Shown here in pieces: positions 61,497 to 64,000 of a stretch of 64,000 bases of DNA. Position numbers and translations under genes: made by a program. The notes beneath the pieces are model-generated. The model ran no database searches and had not been told where the DNA came from. It worked only from the letters and a program-made list of their open reading frames with translations. This DNA comes from an uncultured Eubacterium sp. Its GTDB lineage: Bacteria; Bacillota; Clostridia; Lachnospirales; Lachnospiraceae. The stretch spans positions 1 to 64,000 of the forward strand of contig CANDMI010000006.1 of NCBI GenBank assembly GCA_947385775.1, written 5' to 3'. Position 1 is the stretch's first letter. Every line of letters begins with the position of its first letter.

Positions 61497-62726
61497 CTAC
61501 GCAATTTTCTTGTTCTTACTATCATAAACAACCGCTTCTTCAGTGCCATCAACCACACCAGAAGTCACAACGGCCTTTTCCGCATCCGCCCTATCAGGAA
61601 TTGAAAACATAACTTCTTGCATTGCTTTTTCAATAATGCTTCTCAATCCCCTTGCGCCAATCTCCTTCTTAATTGCCAATTCAGCAATCCGCTTCAATGC
61701 ATCGTCTTCAAACTCCAACTTCACGCCATCCATAGCAAACAATTCCTGATACTGCTTTGTGAGCGCATTTTTCGGCTCTGTGAGTATCTTGATTAGGTCA
61801 GTTTCAGATAACGGACTCAATGTTGCAATGACAGGCAGTCTGCCTATCAACTCAGGCATAAGGCCGTATTTTAACAAATCCTTTTGCTGCACACCCGATA
61901 AATCCAATTTGTCTGCCCCACAGCCGCTTTTAACGTCTGCGCCAAACCCAATAGGGTTCCCATTGTTATTCCTCTGCCTGATAATTTTTTCCAACCCTTC
62001 AAAAGCCCCTCCGCAGATAAATAATATATTTGACGTGTCAATATTCACGCATTCCGCCTGTGGATGCTTTCTGCCGCCAGACAATGGAACCCTTACAACG
62101 CTGCCTTCAATAATCTTCAACAACGCTTGCTGCACCCCCTCGCCTGACACATCCCTTGTAATGGACATATTCTCACTTTTCCGCGCCAATTTGTCTATTT
62201 CATCTATGTAGACTATCCCTTTTTCAGCTAATTTACTGTCATAACCCGCATTCTGCAACAGCGTCAAAAGGATGTTTTCAACATCATCGCCTACATATCC
62301 GGCTTCGGTTAAGCTGGTTGCGTCCGCTATCGCAAACGGGACTCCAAGGAATTTCGCAAGGCTTTTCGCTAAATATGTCTTGCCGCTTCCAGTGGGGCCG
62401 ATAAGGAGTAAGTTAGACTTCTGGATATCTACATCTGATTTCTTTTCCTGCCTTAATCTTTTGTAGTGGTTATATATTGCAACAGCCAAAGTTTCTTTTG
62501 CTTCGTCCTGTCCAACAACATACTGATCCAAATGCGCTTTGATCTGTGAGGGCTTAACCATTTGTGCATTATGGGATGTTTCCATCTCTTCATCCTTGTT
62601 CAATATTTCATAAGCTTCCTGGGCGCAAACATCACAGATGCATCCATACTTACCCTTTATCAATTTCTCTGTTTCTGATTTTAGCTTCCCACATAGAAAA
62701 CATCTTTCTTCCTGTTTATTTGCCAT
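61497..62726 (-). CDS. clpX: ClpX-type AAA+ unfoldase encoded by the element
   Basis: 409 residues, full-length ClpX. Zinc-binding domain with C9/C12 and C31/C34; Walker A GPTGSGKT (110-117); pore loop GYVG (143-146); Walker B IVYIDEID (171-178); RKH loop SGGRKHPQ; ClpP-docking loop NPIGFGADV; sensor motif PELIGRLP and C-terminal [15 protein letters not shown]. All parts for unfolding substrates and docking to host ClpP are kept. As a mobile-element copy it may redirect host proteolysis, remodel element proteins, or replace the host unfoldase during takeover. It sits beside a DnaJ-like gene. Confidence 0.93.
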   Translation of the reverse strand: MANKQEERCFLCGKLKSETEKLIKGKYGCICDVCAQEAYEILNKDEEMETSHNAQMVKPSQIKAHLDQYVVGQDEAKETLAVAIYNHYKRLRQEKKSDVDIQKSNLLLIGPTGSGKTYLAKSLAKFLGVPFAIADATSLTEAGYVGDDVENILLTLLQNAGYDSKLAEKGIVYIDEIDKLARKSENMSITRDVSGEGVQQALLKIIEGSVVRVPLSGGRKHPQAECVNIDTSNILFICGGAFEGLEKIIRQRNNNGNPIGFGADVKSGCGADKLDLSGVQQKDLLKYGLMPELIGRLPVIATLSPLSETDLIKILTEPKNALTKQYQELFAMDGVKLEFEDDALKRIAELAIKKEIGARGLRSIIEKAMQEVMFSIPDRADAEKAVVTSGVVDGTEEAVVYDSKNKKIA

Positions 62727-62774
62727 ATTTATATTTCTCCTTTTTCCATCTGATTCACTTAAACAAACTTTCCA

Positions 62775-63602
62775 CTAAATTCCCCACTCCGACTTCAATT
62801 TATTTACAAGCAGCATTGGCCCATTATCCCCACCCAATACGTCAGGATGAAATTTAGCCGCCAGCGTTTTATAAAATTTCTTATAGTATTCTTTCTCTTT
62901 ATCAGAACTGTGGCCTCTGTTTAATGCGCCTGTCCCATAACCGCCGTAATAATTATTGTAGTTGCTTTGATAATTTCTCTGGTAGTCACTGCTTTTTTGC
63001 TCATATTCTTTTCTTGCTCTGTAATCCCTCTTTATCTTTTCAAAATACTCTTTGCCCCTCAATTTGCCTAAAATTTCAAAACACATGTCATACTCATTTT
63101 TCTGCACCCCATACTTTTCAGCAAATTTATGTTTCTTTACCATATACTCATGCAAAATAGCGTCATGCTTTTCTTGCGCCTTAAACTCTTCTGTCTGTGC
63201 AAATTCATCCCTTACCTTATCTTGTAATGCTTCCAGTTTGCTTTCTATTTCCGCCCAAACAATTTCAGGGTCTATACTCATTTTCTCAGCAATGCCATCT
63301 ATCTTCCTTTCTACAATGCAGTCATACCAACTAAAATCCACTAAATCATAATATTTAATGGTTGTTACATGATATTGCTTTTTTGTTGCCTTTCCTTTGT
63401 CATTGCGATAACTTTTATCGTGGACCGTTACCTTATACGCTGTTTTAATTGGGCGGTTAAACCTCTCCTCTGAATATGTATATCCATAGCTTGTATATGA
63501 AATCCCATTTACTGACCAATTGGTTGTGGTGACGCATAATTCTTTTCCACAGCCAACGGAATTTGAGCTTTTCATCTGTATTTCCTGTATATAGCAATGC
63601 AT
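62775..63602 (-). CDS. DnaJ-like protein with C-terminal J domain
   Basis: 275 residues. The J-domain helix and HPD motif lie at the extreme C terminus (YYKKFYKTLAAKFHPDVLGG, HPD about 252-254), preceded by a Tyr/Asn/Gly-rich linker (YQSNYNNYYGGYGTG). The N-terminal part (1-110) is unassigned; the middle (110-200) is helical and charged. HPD stimulates DnaK ATPase, so the protein may recruit host DnaK. AAAGGAAG precedes the ATG. It lies 48 bases before clpX, pointing to a shared chaperone function. Confidence 0.8.
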   Translation of the reverse strand: MHCYIQEIQMKSSNSVGCGKELCVTTTNWSVNGISYTSYGYTYSEERFNRPIKTAYKVTVHDKSYRNDKGKATKKQYHVTTIKYYDLVDFSWYDCIVERKIDGIAEKMSIDPEIVWAEIESKLEALQDKVRDEFAQTEEFKAQEKHDAILHEYMVKKHKFAEKYGVQKNEYDMCFEILGKLRGKEYFEKIKRDYRARKEYEQKSSDYQRNYQSNYNNYYGGYGTGALNRGHSSDKEKEYYKKFYKTLAAKFHPDVLGGDNGPMLLVNKLKSEWGI

Positions 63603-64000
63603 AATCTTCCTTTCCTATGTAGTCACTTTGTCAAAATAGAAAGTTAACTACAAATTTTGTTCTGAATTAAATTATTCACCCACTTAGAAATATAATCATC
63701 TTTTGCGAACAATCTCTGATTGTGAGCAACACCATGAGCTTGCTTGCAAGCGATTGGTGCGTCCTTGTTGTGAATGCAACACCCCATATATTAGGGAAAT
63801 CCGTACAATCTTAGTTAAACGTTTAAAATTGAATTGTAAGCATTTACAAATCAACTCCAATCTCTAATAAATATATTCTTCTTTCTTTGCTGACCATCTA
63901 TTTCCCATTAAGCTGCACGACGCAATCAAAGATTGCTGTTTCGCTAAATGGTAAATACCTTGCGCCAAAGAAAGAAGCAAAGAAATCGCAATTATAATTT
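63603..64000. other. Structured upstream region of the DnaJ-like gene
   Basis: No gene supported. CTTCTTTCTTTG (63878-63889) and CAAAGAAAGAAG (63966-63977) are exact inverted copies enclosing GCAATC-AAA-GATTGC (63922-63936). A further hairpin, GCTTGCTTGCAAGC, lies at about 63742-63755, between two copies of GCAACACC. This suggests a leader RNA or control region. Confidence 0.55.

Larger units (their letters stand above)
43962..64000 (-). mobile_element. Integrated element with its own two-barrel RNA polymerase (left end only)
   Basis: Left boundary is the tRNA-Leu(AAG) 3' end with an adjacent tyrosine integrase. All genes run toward the tRNA: DnaJ-like, clpX, unknown, DUF3102/ParB-like, small protein, polymerase, structured spacer, giant tape-measure ORF, integrase. 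No second copy of the tRNA 3' end was seen, so the right end is outside the window. The tape measure indicates a phage or phage-derived origin. Capsid, portal, terminase and lysis genes are not in view. Confidence 0.85.

Overview
The window is chromosomal DNA from a spore-forming member of the Clostridia, most likely Lachnospiraceae. The evidence is gene content: spoVAD/spoVAE, dapL (LL-diaminopimelate aminotransferase), a glnA–ANTAR pair, a fungal-type HisA, BspA-like leucine-rich-repeat surface proteins and PadR/DUF2812 pairs. SD sequences are strong (AGGAGG-like) and promoters are sigma-A type. No database search was possible; family names rest on visible motifs.

Layout. 1-472: a non-coding stretch with a large nested inverted repeat. 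473-4074: a PadR/DUF2812 pair, a secreted polysaccharide deacetylase and a GNAT acetyltransferase. 4310-10451: a divergent XRE regulator with two tandem BspA-like surface proteins that share an operator motif; the second is split by a -1 frameshift in an A7 run. 10551-12982: a two-component system whose kinase carries two compensating frameshifts, and a small secreted protein. 13243-14536: an SDR gene with a divergent MerR regulator and a textbook 19-bp-spacer MerR promoter. 14605-18414: an isolated, AT-rich gene for a ~1270-residue HD + Hsp90-type ATPase protein (candidate defence gene), followed by two large palindromes. 18999-20986: an MBL hydrolase, an orphan response regulator and a HicB-like protein. 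21063-27665: comEA, a two-component system, a GerMN lipoprotein and comEC in one apparent operon. 27769-31777: glnA, ANTAR regulator, dapF, dapL in one apparent operon. 31909-34540: fungal-type hisA and guaB. 34612-38287: lipoprotein, spoVAE, spoVAD and a chemoreceptor. 38433-41017: a metal-export operon (ArsR, separate HMA chaperone, P1B ATPase). 41294-43219: an iron-only-hydrogenase-like sensor fused to a chemoreceptor signalling domain. 43603-43961: two divergent tRNA-Leu genes (CAG and AAG).

From 43962 to the right edge the window holds one end of an integrated element inserted at the 3' end of tRNA-Leu(AAG). All its genes point toward the tRNA: a DnaJ-like protein, ClpX, an unknown protein, a DUF3102/ParB-like protein, a small protein, a single-chain two-barrel RNA polymerase homologue (YonO/QDE-1 type, catalytic DLDTD), a ~600-bp structured spacer with five covarying hairpins, a giant tail tape-measure/NlpC-P60 ORF broken by one in-frame TAA, and the tyrosine integrase. 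Its own polymerase, its own unfoldase and co-chaperone, and a single giant tail-type protein make this the most unusual part of the window. No capsid or terminase gene is visible, but the element runs past the right edge.

Across the host part, a dispersed intergenic repeat with the core GAATGGCGYGGGCYGAAC recurs at least three times in full or nearly full form, with further partial copies, and a second hairpin repeat (TATACTCACGAGCG) occurs twice. Neither is explained by genes.
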